A DNA stretch of 64,000 nt from Sarcocystis neurona (taxonomy: Eukaryota; Apicomplexa; Conoidasida; Eucoccidiorida; Sarcocystidae), in the NCBI GenBank assembly GCA_000727475.1, contig KL647318.1, forward strand, positions 346,032 through 410,031, written 5' to 3'. The translations under genes and the position numbers were made by a program. The notes beneath the pieces were generated by a model. It was not told where the DNA came from. It saw only the letters and a list, made by a program, of their open reading frames with translations, and did not search any database. Positions 1 to 14,200 of the stretch are shown here, piece after piece (within the stretch, counting starts at the first letter, position 1; each line of letters begins with the position of its first letter).

Positions 1-1447
1 GTCTCCCTCTGTCCGTCCCCCTGTCTGTGGCTCTCCGCCTCCCCGTCTCCCTCCCTCCGTCTCCCCGTCTCCCCCCCTCCGCCTCCGTGTCCCCCCCTGT
101 CCGTCTCCCCGTCTCTTCTCCCGCCCTGTCCCTCTCTGTGGCTCTCGCGTCGTGTGCAGCAGCAGGGGGCAGAACTTTTGAGCGGAGTGCCTGCGTGTGT
201 GCGCCGCTCCAGGCGCTGCTCTTCCCCACACACACGCGCGTCCTCCACTTCTCGTGTCTCGTCTCTGCATGCCCCCCCCCCCTCTGCGTCGCCCCTTCTC
301 TGTCTGCGTCTCCTCCTCTCCCTATCTGCGCTCTGTCGCCGTCCCTTTCTGGTGGTCTGGACGCGCGTGGCGTGTCCACTGGCAAAAAGACGTCCGTGTG
401 CGAAGAAGCTGCAGAGCCACTTTTGCCCGCGGACCGCACTGCTGCGCTCGCCTTCTGGCTCCAGAGGCGCTTCTGCTGCTCGGCCTGCAGGCAGCAACAG
501 GACAGCAGCAGCAGCAGCCCCCGCGGGCCAGTGCTGCTGGCGCTCAGACAAGGCGCGCGGGGAGACGGTCCCCACAGTCAGCGGCTGCTGGTGGTGCTGC
601 TGCTGCTGCTCGGGGTACTGGCGCGTTCTTCAAGCGACGTGCGCGCTGCACCCCACCTCCCAAGCAGCCCGGCACGCACTTCCTCTCTGTGCAGGGCGTC
701 TCTTCGTATACATGTGATAGACTTACATGCATGCGCGATGGTACACACCGGGTCGGCACGCACATCGACGTTTGTCCAGCTTGTATCGTATATAGGGCTC
801 CGCGGAAACGAGGTGCCTCGCCCTTGCAGACCGACACATATACACGTATACGTACACACAGACGTATACTCGCCTGAGGACGCAGGAAAGTATATACGTA
901 GGTGGGTCCACCCGAGGCCCTGGCATCAGCATAGAGGCAAGTGAACAGCAGCACATACACAGAGACGTGTATGCCTGCCTGAGAGGAGACTCACATGTAT
1001 GTGTAGCTGTGAGCGAACCGGGAAGACCCGACGCGAAGCTTCTTGCAGAGCTTGCAAGCAGGGGAATCCCCTTCGTGGCCGCAGACACGAGGACCAGCAG
1101 CAGCGGAGAAAGGCGAGGAAGACGGATGGGCAGCAGCGGCTTCCGCTGCTGTTGCTGTTGCCTGTGGGAGAACAGCAGTCACTCCCGTTCTTTCCACACA
1201 CCCCCCACTTTGCTTCTTCAAAACACTTTGTGTGTGAGCAACCCTATGCATGTGTGTGTATACATGTGTGTACGCATAAGCATATACGTATGTATATATA
1301 TACATATATATATGGGCGCACAGGACGCTGTACATATGTTCGCATGCGTCTGCAGTGTTGCCCGAAGAACGTGGGGAGCTGCAGAGAGGGGACGGCTGCT
1401 GGTTGAGGTGGCTTAAATTTGTATGTATTCTCACGTACACTGCGTGA
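1..1447. other. Region upstream of RAP exon 1
   Basis: Positions 1-150 are a CCGTCTCC-type pyrimidine repeat. Positions 500-610 hold CAG/CTG tracts, and 1240-1320 hold TG and TA microsatellites. Several overlapping ORFs exist in all frames, but none shows domain character. An upstream exon of the RAP gene probably lies here or to the left; I cannot place it. Confidence 0.5.
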
Positions 1448-1624
1448 GATGCTCGTGTGGAAGACGGTTGCTCTGCTGCAGTCGACTGCTGCGGTTCCTG
1501 CGGTGCGCTGTCGTTGCTGCTGCTGCTGCAGGGACACTGGGCTGCATGCGTGCAGCGAGCGTTTCAAGTGAGGAAAAGCCTCAGCCTCGCCGATGCTGCC
1601 TTGCTGTTTGCTGCGGCAGCGAAG

Positions 1625-4600
1625 ATGAAGAAACAGCAGCAGCAGCTGGAGAGCCGGCAAAAGTGCCGCCAGCAGCGAGAATTGCAACACGGCCAGACGA
1701 CGCAGGCGCCAGAGCCGCCGCCGCACCTTCAACGCCTTCGCCACCCGCGGGAGCGGCAGCAGGATCACTTCGAAAAGCTGCTGCAGATGCTCACGACCGT
1801 CGTCGTTGCCCACGTCCGTCGAGCCCACCAAAGACAGCAGCAGCAGCAACAAATCATCCAGCGCCAGCTGCAATTGAGCCTGCAGCAAACTCAACAGCAG
1901 CAGCAGCCACAGCAGCAGCCACAGCAGCAGCAGCTCCGGCAGCAGCAGCAGCACCTGGAGCAGGATCATCGACAGGTCCACCCCGTCCTTCTCCTCCAGC
2001 AGCACCCACAGCAAGCTGGAGGCGACGTCGCATCCGCTTTTCCGCAACAGGCCCAGCAGGACGTTGCTGCTTCTCCTGGCAGCGGCCATATGCTCCCTGG
2101 TTCCTGTGCTGCTGCTGCTTCTTCTTCTTCGACGCATGGGTTTTCTGCTCCTGCAACACACCTCTCCGCGTGCTCGACTGCTGCTGCTGCTGCGGTTCCT
2201 CTTCCTGCTGCAGCTGGCGCTGCTTCTTCCGCGTTTCTCCCTGCTCCTCGCCTTGCTGCTGCTGCTGCGTCTCCCTCTGCTGCTGTCACTGCTGCCGCTG
2301 CTTCCCCGGAGGGTAGTTCTACTTCTGCTGCGACACCTGTGCTTGGATGGTCCACTGCAGTGTCTGCAGCGGCTCCCTCTGTGCCGGCTACTCCCGCTGC
2401 TGATGCTGCAGCCGTGCTCTCTCCTGCTGCTGCTGCTGCTGCAACTGCCACCGAGCGTTTTGCTCCTGCTGTCGCAGGCGCAGCACGACATCCGAGCGGT
2501 ATATCTACGTACTGGCTGACGTGCGTAGCTGCTGCCAGCGCTAGTATGCAATATAAAGACAGGGATCTGCTTGCAGCACTGACAAGTGCAGCAGCAGCAA
2601 CGCCGCTGCGAACCTTCAGCGGTTATGATGTCGCGACCTTCTTCGCTGCTCTTGCTGCTCTTCGCATCCCACTGAAATTGCAGCAGCAGCTTCCTTCTTT
2701 GCGCGCGCTGCTGCTGCAAACCTTCCCCCTCCTCACGCAGCAGATGGAAGCCTGGCGCCTGCTGCTGCTTTCCAGGTTCGGTCACCTGCTGATCGCACCA
2801 CCACCGCCAAACCACCAACAGCAGCAGCAGCAGGGAGAGCGGCAGCGGCAAGTACAACTTGAACAGCAGCCTCAGCGGCGTCCACAGGAGCAGCAGGGGC
2901 TGCAGCAGTCGTGGCAGCCACAGAAGCAGCAGCAGCGATGGTGTGAAGAGGACAGCTGGCACGGAAAGACGCCGGAGCTCCAGGCTGCTGCAGAAGAGAC
3001 ACCTGGTTCTACCGCGGACGGAGGAGTCCTCCGATTGGCTGCTGACGGCAGAGTCTCTTGGGGGGGCGGGGAGAACAGCAGCAGCACAACCGGCGGAAGC
3101 ACTGGCAGCAGCAGAAACAACAGCAGCGGGAGCGATTGCAACAGCACTGACGGCAGAAGCACGCGCAGCTGTGCTGCTGCTGGGAACAGCTGTGATAGAG
3201 GAGACAGCAGCTGCAGCAGGTGGATCGAGATTAATAAGTTACTCGAAGAAAGTGTGCTGCATGGGAACCTGAAGCACCGCTGCAGCATCAACTTGGCGTC
3301 GCTGCTGCTCTCGTTCACTCGCCTGCTGCCTCTTCAAACTCCCCGCCGCATACAACAGCAGCAGCTGCACGTCAGTCACGCGCAGGCTAAGCCGTGCGAT
3401 CACTTGAAGCAGCACCAGCAGTCGGAGCAGCAGGGGAGATTACTGCAGCAGCAACAGCCCTGCTGGACGACTGGGACATCTGCTGGGTGTGTTTCTGCTG
3501 CTGCTCCTGGTCGGCTGGGTGCGTCGTCGCCGACCGTGGAGCAGCAGTTCTTTTTCTCGTGTCTCTCACTCGTGCAGCTGCTGCTTCGTTTGCACCTCCG
3601 TCTGCTGGGTCCCCCCCTTTCAGGTGCCGGGCGTTTTCCCGCAGCAGTCGCTCTCTGCGGCACTAGCAGTCCTTCAGAAGTTGCTGCAGCAGGACGAAAT
3701 TTGAGACACATGGAGCAGCAGCGCAGCAGCAGCAGGACAGATGTCCACACTGCTCACTCTCTACACTTTGCCTTCTCTCTCTCATTTACTTCCCTTCGAG
3801 ATATTGGCGTCGTGGCCAACGTGTTAAACTTCCTTCCGGATCACGCATGGGCTTCTCCGTCTGCCGCTCCCACAGCAGGTGTGCTGCAGCAGCGCCTGGG
3901 GACTAGCAGACTCTCGACGCGGGCCTTAGACAGCACCACCAGCTGCGACAGCTGTGACGCCTTCACAAGAGAAGGCGCACACAGTTCTGCCAGCAGCAGC
4001 AGCAGCAGCGCCGACAGGCGTCACCGTCAACACCTGCTGCAGATTCCCCTGTCCCAGGAACAGGAGCAACAGCAGCTCCCCCAGCTGCAGCAAGTCGAGA
4101 AGCAGCAGCAACAAAGCGAACAGCAGCAGCTGCAAAGCGAGAAGCAGCAGCAGCAAAGCGGGCAGCAGCGGCCGCACAGCAGCCGGGAACAGCAGCAGCA
4201 GCAGCAGCAAAGCGAGCAGGAGCAGCAGCATCGGGTGGAACAGCAACGAGGGCAACAGCAACAAGCGGAAGACGGTGAAGGAGTATGCGGCTTATCGTTG
4301 CGGCACCTTCTCCTACAGGATATTGTCTGTGTGGCATCACGCTTATTGTTCTACGAAGAGCAGCGACGACCTGCCTCTTTCCCTTCTTCTGCTGCTGGCG
4401 CTGTGACACCGCTACCGGCTTCTCTTCTGTATTTGTGTTCCCAGCAGCAGCGGCAACAGCGGTGCGAGTTTCCTCCTTCTGTTGCTGCTGCCCCGGGAGC
4501 TGCTGCTCCGGTAGCTGCTGCCGCTGCTGCTGCTTCCCTCTCTGTCACAGCTGTACGTGCTGCCTACGCCTCAGCTGCGTCTGTAGCTCCTGCTGCGACC

Positions 4601-7600
4601 GCGCCTGCTGCTGCGGTTGCTTCTCGTACGGAGCGTGCTTTTGGGACTGGGGAACAGCAGCATGCGGACGTGCTCGCGCTGTATTCTATTATTCGCGCGC
4701 ATGCACGGCTGCAGCAACCCGCTCTCCCCCCTCCACTTCCGCTGCTGCAGCAGCTGCTGCTCGCTCTGCAGCGACAGAAGTCCTTCCTGACGCCGTCTCG
4801 CCTCGCCTCGCTCTGGGGTGTCTGGACGAATCTCTACGCCAGAACGCGAGACAGCGTCGGCAGCTGCAGCAGCGGCGGCATCAACGAGAGGGACTGCAGC
4901 AGCAGCTACCGCACCAATGGCAACAGCAGCGCCGTCGACAATCACAGCAGCTACAAAACTACGAGAGCGAGCAGCACCGGCACCCCATACAGCAGCAAAA
5001 AGCAGGTGCGCGCCTTGCTAGAGACAGGGTTCGCCGTGCTGGCGCAGGCGTCTCGCTGTCTCATTGGGCGAGCAACCAGCCCCCAGCTGGCGTCCGTTGC
5101 TTCTGCCCTGCTCACATTCGATTCTGCATTTGGTGTCGCTTGTGCGTTTGAGGCCCGTGCCGTTGCAACGCATGCTCCTGCTGCTGCTGCTGCAGCGGAA
5201 CAGTCCGCTGCTGCTGGCGCTTCTACCCCCAGACACGTCGCGCCTGCCACTGCTAGCAACGACGCTGATGGTGCTGCTGCTGCGAAGGATTTTGTTGCTG
5301 TTGCGGGATGCAGCTCCGCAGCTGCCGCTGCTGCAGCAGGGGCACACCGTGTCAGAGTTGAAGCCGTCTGTCTCACGCGCCTGCTGCATCAGCGACTCTT
5401 GGTAATCCACGGCGCTGCTCGCCGTCCGCAAGAGCAACCGCAAAAACTGGGGCAGAAGGCGCAGCAACACCAGCAGGAGCAGCAGGAGCAGCAAGGGCAG
5501 CAGGAGCAGCAAGAGCAGGGCCTACAGCACCTGCAGGGGCTATCACGACAAAGAAGGTTTCTTCAGCGGGAGAGGCAGCAGCAGCCGCAGCAGCAGGATG
5601 AACTTTGTCTGAGTGTGGAGGAACCGCTTGAGGCAGACGCAGCGGATGACATTGCTGCCTCAGATGAAGAGGAAGGAGAAGAAGAAGAATTTCAGCGGCC
5701 GCAGCAGATTTTGCATTTAGTAGCAGCACTCGGAAGCTTCTTGCCCAACGACAGCCAGCGTACTGCGATGTTGCTCCTGCAGCAGCTCTACAGTCGAAGC
5801 TGCAGGGATACCAGCAGCAGCGTTGGCCACGGGAGCAGCCTCAGCAGCGGCAGCGATGCCGTCAACTGCATTCAACAACAGTCGCTAACGCAGGGAGAAC
5901 AGCAAGTGGTGCAGTCCTCCACCGAACAGCACGAGATCGAGCGGGAGCAGCAGCAGCAGACCGGCGAAGACCAGGCAGCGGACAGGCACACAAACGCAGC
6001 GGAGCGACAGAACGCCGGAGCCGAGCCGCACAACTGGTGTCAAAACGGAGCGGAGCTGCATGGGGGGGACGGGCCTCGTTACAGCGACTTCAGAGAGAAA
6101 ATGTTGTGGGTAGAACAACTCACGGCGCAGGAAGTTTGCCTGCTGATGTCGGCGATGGCGCGACTGCGGCTGCGGTATCTTCCTTTGCTGTGCCTCCTGT
6201 GCAGGAGACTGTCTTCCCTGCTCCGTCCTGCTGCTGCGTCGGCGCCTGAATCCGCTGCTGCTTCTGGTGCTGCGCCAACAGCAATGTCCGCACACAGCAG
6301 GAGCAGCAGTCCACGTCGGGAAAAGACGCCACCTGCTGGAGGAAGTGAAGGCGGCGTTTCAACAGGCAGCAGAAGAAGAGAAAGGGGAGAAGAGGAAGAA
6401 GGACCCGAAGAAGAAGATGTCGACCCGAAAGGAGCAGCAAGCAAACGTGCTGCATACGTCAGCACTTCATCGCTGGCAAGCGTTCTGCTGGCTCTGGCGA
6501 AGCTCGGTTTCCACCGGGCTTATCTGGTGGCACACGCCGATGCTTCTCAACGAGCTCTTGCGGGTCCTCCACGTGTTGCTGCTGCTCAAAACCCCGCTGT
6601 TGATGAGGTTTCTCTTTCTGTAGCTTCTACTTTTCCTTCTGCTGCGCGTTCTCTTCCTGCCCCACTTGACGCTGCTGCTGCTGCCTTTCTTCCTCCTGCG
6701 GCTGCTGCTTCTCCTGCTGCTGCTACCACTGGTTCCCGTGCGTCTGCTGCTGCTGTTGCCGGTTCTCCTGCTGCCTCTGCTTCGGTGGGGGCTGTTGTTG
6801 CTGCTGCTCCTCCTGCTGGTACTTCCTTTCGGGATGGGGGGATTCACATTCCCAGCGACGTTGCTGCGCAGGCTGCCGCTGCAGCAGGGGAAGCGTGGGT
6901 GGCTGCACTGCAACACTTATATTTGACAGCAAGAACAAGCCGCAGCAGCGTCGGAAACAGTGGGAAGAGAGCTGCAGCAGCTGCGGCAGATGATGAAACT
7001 CCCACGACCGAGGTCAATTTATTTACTGCTGCAACCACTCTCTACGCTCTCGCGCTGGTTAACTTTCAGGACCCTGCTGCAGAGTGCCGTACTGAGAAAG
7101 CAAGAGCAGCAGCATTAGCAGCACGGGCAACAGCGGCACGTGCAGCAGCAGGGAAATCAGTAGTCACGGCGTATGGGAAGAAGGGAGCAGTGGCAGCAGG
7201 GGCAGCAACAACAGCAGCAGGTGGGAGGGCAGCAATCGCTGTGCTTGAAAAGTCGGCGCCGCCAGCAGCTGCTGCAGAGGCAGGTGTGAAGCAGGCAATT
7301 TCAGCAGGAGTGCAGTCGGCTGCGGACGACGGTCAAAAAGAAGAAGAAGAAGAGGAAGGGCCTCTCTTTGAACAGTCGATCGCAACGCTGCTGTCCATCT
7401 GCGCAGGCTGGCTGCTGCCTGGACGGCGCTGCAGCAGTAGCCCCTACTGCAGCGGGAGTGATAACAGGAGCAGCTACACCAGCACCGGCAACAGCAGCAG
7501 CAACAGCGGCAGGGGGGTGACAGGTGTCCTGCAGCTGCTGTCCCGCCTACCGGAGAGAAGTCGCACAAAAACTCTCACGCAACTGCTTACTGTTTCTGCT

Positions 7601-8210
7601 GCGCTAGAACATCGCTGTGGGGAAGCCTTGCTGCAGCAGCGGGAGCAACACCCTTCAGAAGAGCAGGAGCAACAGCAAAGGCATCAGACGCAGGGACAAG
7701 GGCGGCAGCAGGAAGGAACGACGACGCAGAAGAAGAGCGCGCAGCGAAGAGAACAGCACCAGCAGCAGGAGCAGACCCAGGGTCAGCAGCAGGCACCGCG
7801 AGAGCAGCGCTCCCTGCCAGATCGGCAGCACTCCCAGCAGCAGCTGCAACAGGAACGGCCACCGCTGCAGAAGCAGAGATATGCAGACGCCTCTTCTTCT
7901 TCTTCCTGCTCTTCTGTCCGTTCTGCTTCTCCTCCTGCTCTCTCTTCTCCTGCATCTTTTTCATTTCCCTCTTCTTCCTTCGACTGCGGGTCCGTCTATC
8001 GTCGGGATTTGCTGCTGGAAGAGACGAGGCCCTTGCGTCTACGTGTCAACGCTGCCGCAATGGAACTGCTGCTGGCGCTGAAGGAAGTGAGGCAGTCAGG
8101 AGCTGCTGTCGTGGGAGCAGCAGCGGCAACACACGCGGCAGAAGAGGGGCGAGCCGCAGGACCAGAGACTGGAGCAGCAGAGGACGCGCGAGAGCAGCAC
8201 GCAACTTCCG
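1625..8210 (+). CDS. RAP gene exon 1: HPR-like helical repeats with Gln/Ala/Ser runs
   Basis: The frame is open from 1448 (after a TGA at 1445) to a clean donor, GTAAGC, at 8211. The first in-frame ATG is at 1625, but the residues just before it (LADAALLFAAAAKM) already look like a helical repeat. The true start may therefore lie in an upstream exon joined at an acceptor such as the CAG ending at 1531. At least nine helix pairs of the heptatricopeptide type can be picked out, for example around 2615-2790, 4280-4360, 4675-4850, 5010-5140, 5700-5790, 6110-6220, 6460-6560 and 7010-7070. Between them lie CAG-derived tracts giving poly-Gln, poly-Ala (GCT or GCA) and Ser/Asn-rich stretches, plus an acidic run near 5665-5695. 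The exon ends in phase 1. Confidence 0.88.
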
Positions 8211-11200
8211 GTAAGCGCTTCTGCGTCATTAGCCAGGCGCACATATAAATACATTTATATACGTTCACGTGTGTACATACATATCCATATATATATATGC
8301 ACGCGTACATACATACAGACAGACAGACATAGATACATACATACCCACATGCATACACACATACATACATACATACATGCATACCGACATACGTACATAT
8401 CCGTATATAATATATATATATATATACATACATATACATATACATATACATATACGCATACATATACATACATACATACATACATACCGACATACATACA
8501 TATCCGTATATATATGCATATGTACACACCCGTACTTACATATCCATACATATATATATATATATACACGTATGTACATGCATATCGATATATATATGTA
8601 TATATATAATCTGTACACATATATACTACATATATATATATATGTACATGTTTATACTGAATACATATGAATATATGTACATATATATATACAGACGAAT
8701 CTACATGAATATACAAGTATATCTTTACACACACACACACACACACACACACAAGCACTCCACTAATCCACGGGTGTCCCCATCTTCTGTAGAGAGGGCG
8801 TCCACGCATTTACGGAGGATGCACGTTCCACGTACGTTTTGTGTGGCTGTGCGTGTAGGTGGGTTGGCACAGGAGCAGCCGACGTAAACAGCTGGCTGGC
8901 AGCTTGTACATCTCTTCAGAATGTGTACGTACGTATTCTCCACATATACGTGTCTGTACACATATATAGATATTGGCAGCATATAAGGAACTGCATAGGC
9001 CTGCTACAGAGTCGCTGTGTTTGTGTGCGCCTGTTTCTAGGCGTCTGCCGGTGTCCAGGTATGTCTAGTACATTCCCACGGATGTGGTGCAATGTATACA
9101 TATTTGTATATGCAGGTATGTATATGTGTGTATGAATCATGCGTCGGACAGTCTTCCGTCTCCAAGTGTGAGCAGCAGCTATGTGTCGGTGTCCGTCGAT
9201 AGGCGTGCCCAGGCTGCTGCTGCTGCACGTTGACGCTGGAGACACACAACACCTCCGTGTGCGCAGGCGAATTTCCTCGTGTTTCTCTGCGTCTCTTCGT
9301 GTATGTCCGTGCCTTCCCCTCTCCGTCTCCGCCCGTCTCGCTGGCCGGCTCCGTTCGTGTCTCCTCCTGCCCGTGCCTTCCCGTCTCCGTCTCCGTCTCT
9401 CTGTGCCTGCGTCTGTCTGTGTCTCTCTGCGGAGGCGTGTAGAGGCCAGTGGAAGCCAAGACACCACAGCTGCAGCTGCACGTCCTATTGAGCGTATACG
9501 TGTCTATATACACATATGTATACGCATATACATATATGTATATGTGTCGAAGTCGATGTATATAGATGAGAAGGGATGTGAACGCAGGTGCACACGGCGT
9601 CGGAGGAGACGTTTCTGTGTGTGTAGCGCTTCTTCACGTATATGACGGAGGACAAAGCGACACCGGCCTCTGTGTGGGTCTGTGTGTGTGTGTGGACGCT
9701 GAAGAAGCTGTGGCTGGGCGAGTGCCTGCGATATACGGAAGTGAACTTCGTATCTCCAGGATGACGTGGTGAAGCAACGGCTGCCGCGAGCGACGTCGCC
9801 AGTTGCCTGCGCGCGAGCTGTACACCGCGGTGTGGGTGTGTACGTGTGGCCGCACTTCTTTTCTTGTGAAGCAGACACTGGTGTATTTACACCTCCCCAC
9901 GCCGACTTGTTTGTCTCGCTGTAGACACACGCGTAGGCGGTGTGGAAGGGACACCGACAGCAGGGCAGAGGCAGAAAAGAGATGTCTCGAAGGAGGGGCG
10001 CTGTTGCAGATCGGCGGCGGGACGAGAACCCGTCGAAACTCTCGAGCGCGCTGCAGCTACTGTTGCTGCTTCTGTGTCGCCTGCGAGCGAGCCGATGCCG
10101 GTGCTGCTGCTGCTGCTACTGCGGGAGCGGGGGAGGGTGAAGGAAAACCGATAACGCCGGACCTCGCACGACTGCTGCATCTCTGCTGCATCTCTGCTGC
10201 TGTCGCCATTGCTGCCGTCGTCGCGCGTTCACGTCGGCTGCGTGCTGCTGCGGAGAGACTGCGCGTCCACCGGCCAAGCATTCCACATTTGTCTGCGATC
10301 GCTGCCGCCTGCTGCTGCTGCTTTTCCTCCTCTTCCCCTCCCTACTACTCCTACTACTTACATCTACGTATACATACGTGTACGGTTTGTTGGTATATTG
10401 TCGAAGGGTACCGGTGGGTCTGTTTATCTCCTATGTCCGGAGGTCCGTACGTCTGTAACTATACGGGTAGGGGTGTTCCACAGTTACGCACGCATAGCTG
10501 TTGGCGCGGGGTCTACCAGGTGCACGCGTAGACAAAATTTCGGGCCTGTGTCTGCTTGTGTGTTCGTCCGTCTTCTATAAAGTGTACTTCAGCATGTATG
10601 TAGAATGACGTTGGTCCACACATAGGGATATATGTGTATATATATGTATATATGTGTGTATACATTTAAGCGCAGGGGGGAAGCGACCTGTCTAATGGCT
10701 GCCATGTGAGCTTGCTGGAGCATCCCGTCTCCTTCATTTTAGCTTGTGTCTGTAGAGCGAGAGAGCGGGAGAACTACGCGCGGGTCTGTATGTGTCGTAT
10801 GCCATCCAAATGCATATATTTGTAGAGTTGAAGACGGACAGAAGGAGGGGACAGTTCGAGCCTGAGTGTCCTCAAAGACTCACCAGGAAACGTATACACG
10901 TATATCATTGTGTATGGGCGCGCTGTTGCCTCGTGTGGATACAAAAGCTACACAGACACACCTCTACATGTGGGCGTATGGATGAGTAGCCGCTGGCGTT
11001 GCTGCTGCTGGAGTGCAGTGAAGGATTGTACACCTGCGCTTGCGACAGTGTGGATATACAGCAGACAGCGACCCACCAGTGCGTCTTCACATTCAACGAC
11101 ACCCGTACGGACGTAGCAGGGGCCTCGTTTTATCTACGGGAAGACGCATGGGCGCCGACGACGAAGAGAAGCGCCAGGCCAGTTGCTCCCATGAAGAGAG

Positions 11201-14200
11201 ACACATACGTAGATATGCATATATACCCACATACGTGGATATAGATATGCACATATTAAGGCTCCTGCAGCTGCTGCTGACTCGTCTTTGTGTGCTGCTG
11301 CTGCTCCTTCGGCTCCTCCGCCTCCTCCTGTTCGGGGTTGGCTGCGCTCCACAGAAGCTGCTGCCCCTGCTGCTGCTGGTGCACGTCCACAGTCCATACA
11401 CGGCGTGGGCACCGAGGACGAGATGAAGCGTCAACACCGCTGTTCTCATCAAGAGATGAGACACGTATACGCAGATATCGGTCTATACACGTGTATATAT
11501 ATGTGGATGTGTACGGATGTGCGGAAGAAATATAGACGGCCTACATATATGTATGTGTGGGGTACCAGAAGAAGGGTTACGTGTATGTTGGGGCTCCGTC
11601 GGAGAGACAGAAATGGGTCACACATACGACGTGTATGCCTGTGTGTATATACATGAATGTGTGTTATGGGCCTGTAGCGTACGTACTGCTGGGGGTCTGC
11701 GTGAAGCAGGGAAGTACGTGTAGCGGCATTGTCGGCCTCACCTACCACCTGTTGAACGTGGCAGACGAAGCGGGGGGCGTATCCAACCGACCCGTGGCAG
11801 ACACGTCTACGTGAATTACCACAGCAGGAGGGATAAAAGGCAATTTCTTTTTCTGGCGTCCAGATGTCTACGGGTGGGCACATATATATATATATATATG
11901 TGTATATGTATACGGCTGTCTTTGCCGGGGATCGACGTCCGTCAACACAGCTATATGCTGGCGGATGTGTATGGGTGGCTAGCTCTTTTTCACAGGAAAC
12001 GCCTACACTTATGTGTGTGTACTCGGGTGTCGCAGCCTGCCTTCGTGTACGCCTCCGCTGTTGCTTCTACTGCTCCTTCTTCGGCTCGTAGGGCTGTGAC
12101 TGCTGCTCCAACGGACCGAGTGGGGCGTTCCACATCCGCACGTATATAGGAGGGGCGGTGGACACATATAAATATGTATGTCTCGCCCATACGTGTACAG
12201 TGTACTATGTGTATATTGGTGTGTTTGTTCTGTGGCACGCATACGAGTCAACCCGTGTGTGCGTGCGCGCGGCGGCTTTGCTGGTGCTGCTGCTGCTGAC
12301 GCAGCGTTCCACCGCGACGTGGCGACGGTCCTGCAGCAGCTGCTCCCACATGGCGACCTGCTTGTCGAGGTACGTCCGCATGCGCTGCTGCATCGCAGAG
12401 CCGCGTGTAAGGCGTGGGAAGGCTCCGCAGCAGTTGTGAGAGCGAGTTGCTTTTCTCTCAAACAGCAGGACGGGAGAAGCTGCAGAACCGAGAAAAAGGC
12501 AGGCTGCGTAGAGCAGGAGAAGAGACAACAGAAAAAAGAAGGACAGAGGAAGGTGAGGCATCGAAGAAGAAGAGAAAGACAAGAAGAAAAGACGAATGCC
12601 GGAGGAACAGAGGGAAGGGGAAGATAAGAGACTTCAGCAAGAAGATGAGGAAGACGAGAAGGAGACGGAGAAGAGGGGCCGTGGTGGATGAGGGGGGCAG
12701 AGGACGGAGACACAGAGTGGAGGAGGGCGAGTCACAATAGAAGGCGAATAAAGACATTGAGTCCGCGGCTGTATACAAAGACAGCACACACTCGACGTCT
12801 GCAGGTGTCAACATGGCGAAACAGTGCCCGAAACAGGCAACAGCAAGTCAGTGGTACTTACACCTTCTTTGGAGAAGAAGAACAGCATTTAGGAGGCTAT
12901 TGGCACCACGCAAGAGAAGATGATGAGGGGTTTTGTAGTGCGTCGAAGAAGAAGTGGAGAGACGCACAGTGACTCTCTCAAGGAAGTGCTGCTGTCCGCT
13001 CTGTTGCACAGGGCGCACTCGTTTCTTCGGTCGTTCCTTGCTGCTGCGCCAGGTGACCTTCTTTCTTACTGCTGCGTCTCTCTCTCTCAGCGCCGTCTGC
13101 TACTGCTGCGGTTGCTGCCGTTGTTGTGCAGTCTTCTGCTGCTTCTCTTCAGCTGCACCCGCTGCGCTGCTACCTGCTCTTCTTCTGCGCACCATCCCCC
13201 TCTCCTGCTGTTGCTGCTTCCCCGTCCTCTTCCGTGCGTGCCAATCCACGAGCTGTTGCTGCTGCTTCCTCTCGGCCTTTTCCACCTCTACTGGCGCTCC
13301 TCTTCCTCCTGCTTTGCCTTCTCTTCTGCACTCCGCACACTGCTGCTGTTGCTGCGTCCCTCCCGTCTCTGCTGCCGCTCCTGCTCCTGCTGTGCTGCTG
13401 CTGACTTCGTCGTCCTCCTGCTGTTACCTCTCCGCTACTGCTGCTGCTCCGGTGCCTCTTCCTTTCCTGCCTGCTGGCCCACACGCGCTGTCTTAAGTCC
13501 AGCAGCTCGTTTCTGACACGTAGATATGCGTAGACGTCAACTTCGACGCAGGATGTGTCTCTTTCTTCTCCACGTATATATGACGTATATATTTATATTT
13601 ATCTTGAACCACCGATATCTCTAGGTATCTGGAGCGTTTTGCTAGCTAAGAAGGTGGAGAGGACGCTTATCGAGAAGGAAGCTTTCGTTTAATCGTCTTA
13701 CATTTTCGGAGGAGCCTGAATCACTTCCGCGCGTCGGTGTTTCTTTTGCTGCTGCTGCTGCTGCTGCGTTTCCTCCTTGGCTGTTGCAGATGCCCTACTT
13801 GAACGGCGTCTTCTCTATCGACTGTCTAGTTCTCCGCAGTGCTAACGCTCCCCCAGTAAGCTGCGCTGCTGCTGCTTTCTCTCGTACTGCTGTTTCTGCC
13901 TCTATTGCTGTCGCTAGTGTTGTTCTTGCCGCTGGTGTGGCGGCTGCTGCTGCTGCGGGTGCTGTCTTCTTGCTGCTGACGCGGATGCTGGGGCTGTCGG
14001 GGTGCTGTTGCTGCTGCTGCGATGGCTGGTGTTGCCGCTGCTCCTGCTGCAGCTGCTGTTGCTGCTGCCACTGCTGCAGCCGTCCCCCTCGCTGCCGCTT
14101 CGTTTGTTCCTTCTCGTCAGTCGTTGCCCCTCCAAATGGCACATCTCGATGTCCGTCCGCGCCTCTCTCTTCTACTTCGCTCTCTGTATCTCGACAAATC

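Noticed and set aside
1244..2962. 572-codon reverse-strand ORF opposite RAP exon 1
   Set aside because: It is the Leu/Cys/Ser-rich mirror of the CAG-repeat coding strand. The plus frame has helical repeats and splices into the RAP domain.
8255..8809. Several ORFs of 110-184 codons made of Tyr, Ile, Val, Cys and Met on both strands
   Set aside because: They are translations of ACAT/TA/TG microsatellites. All frames are open because the repeat lacks stop codons.
12918..13516. 198- and 180-codon Leu/Cys-rich plus-strand ORFs
   Set aside because: They are CTG-rich intron 2 of the RAP gene. Exons 2 and 3 join directly in phase around them.
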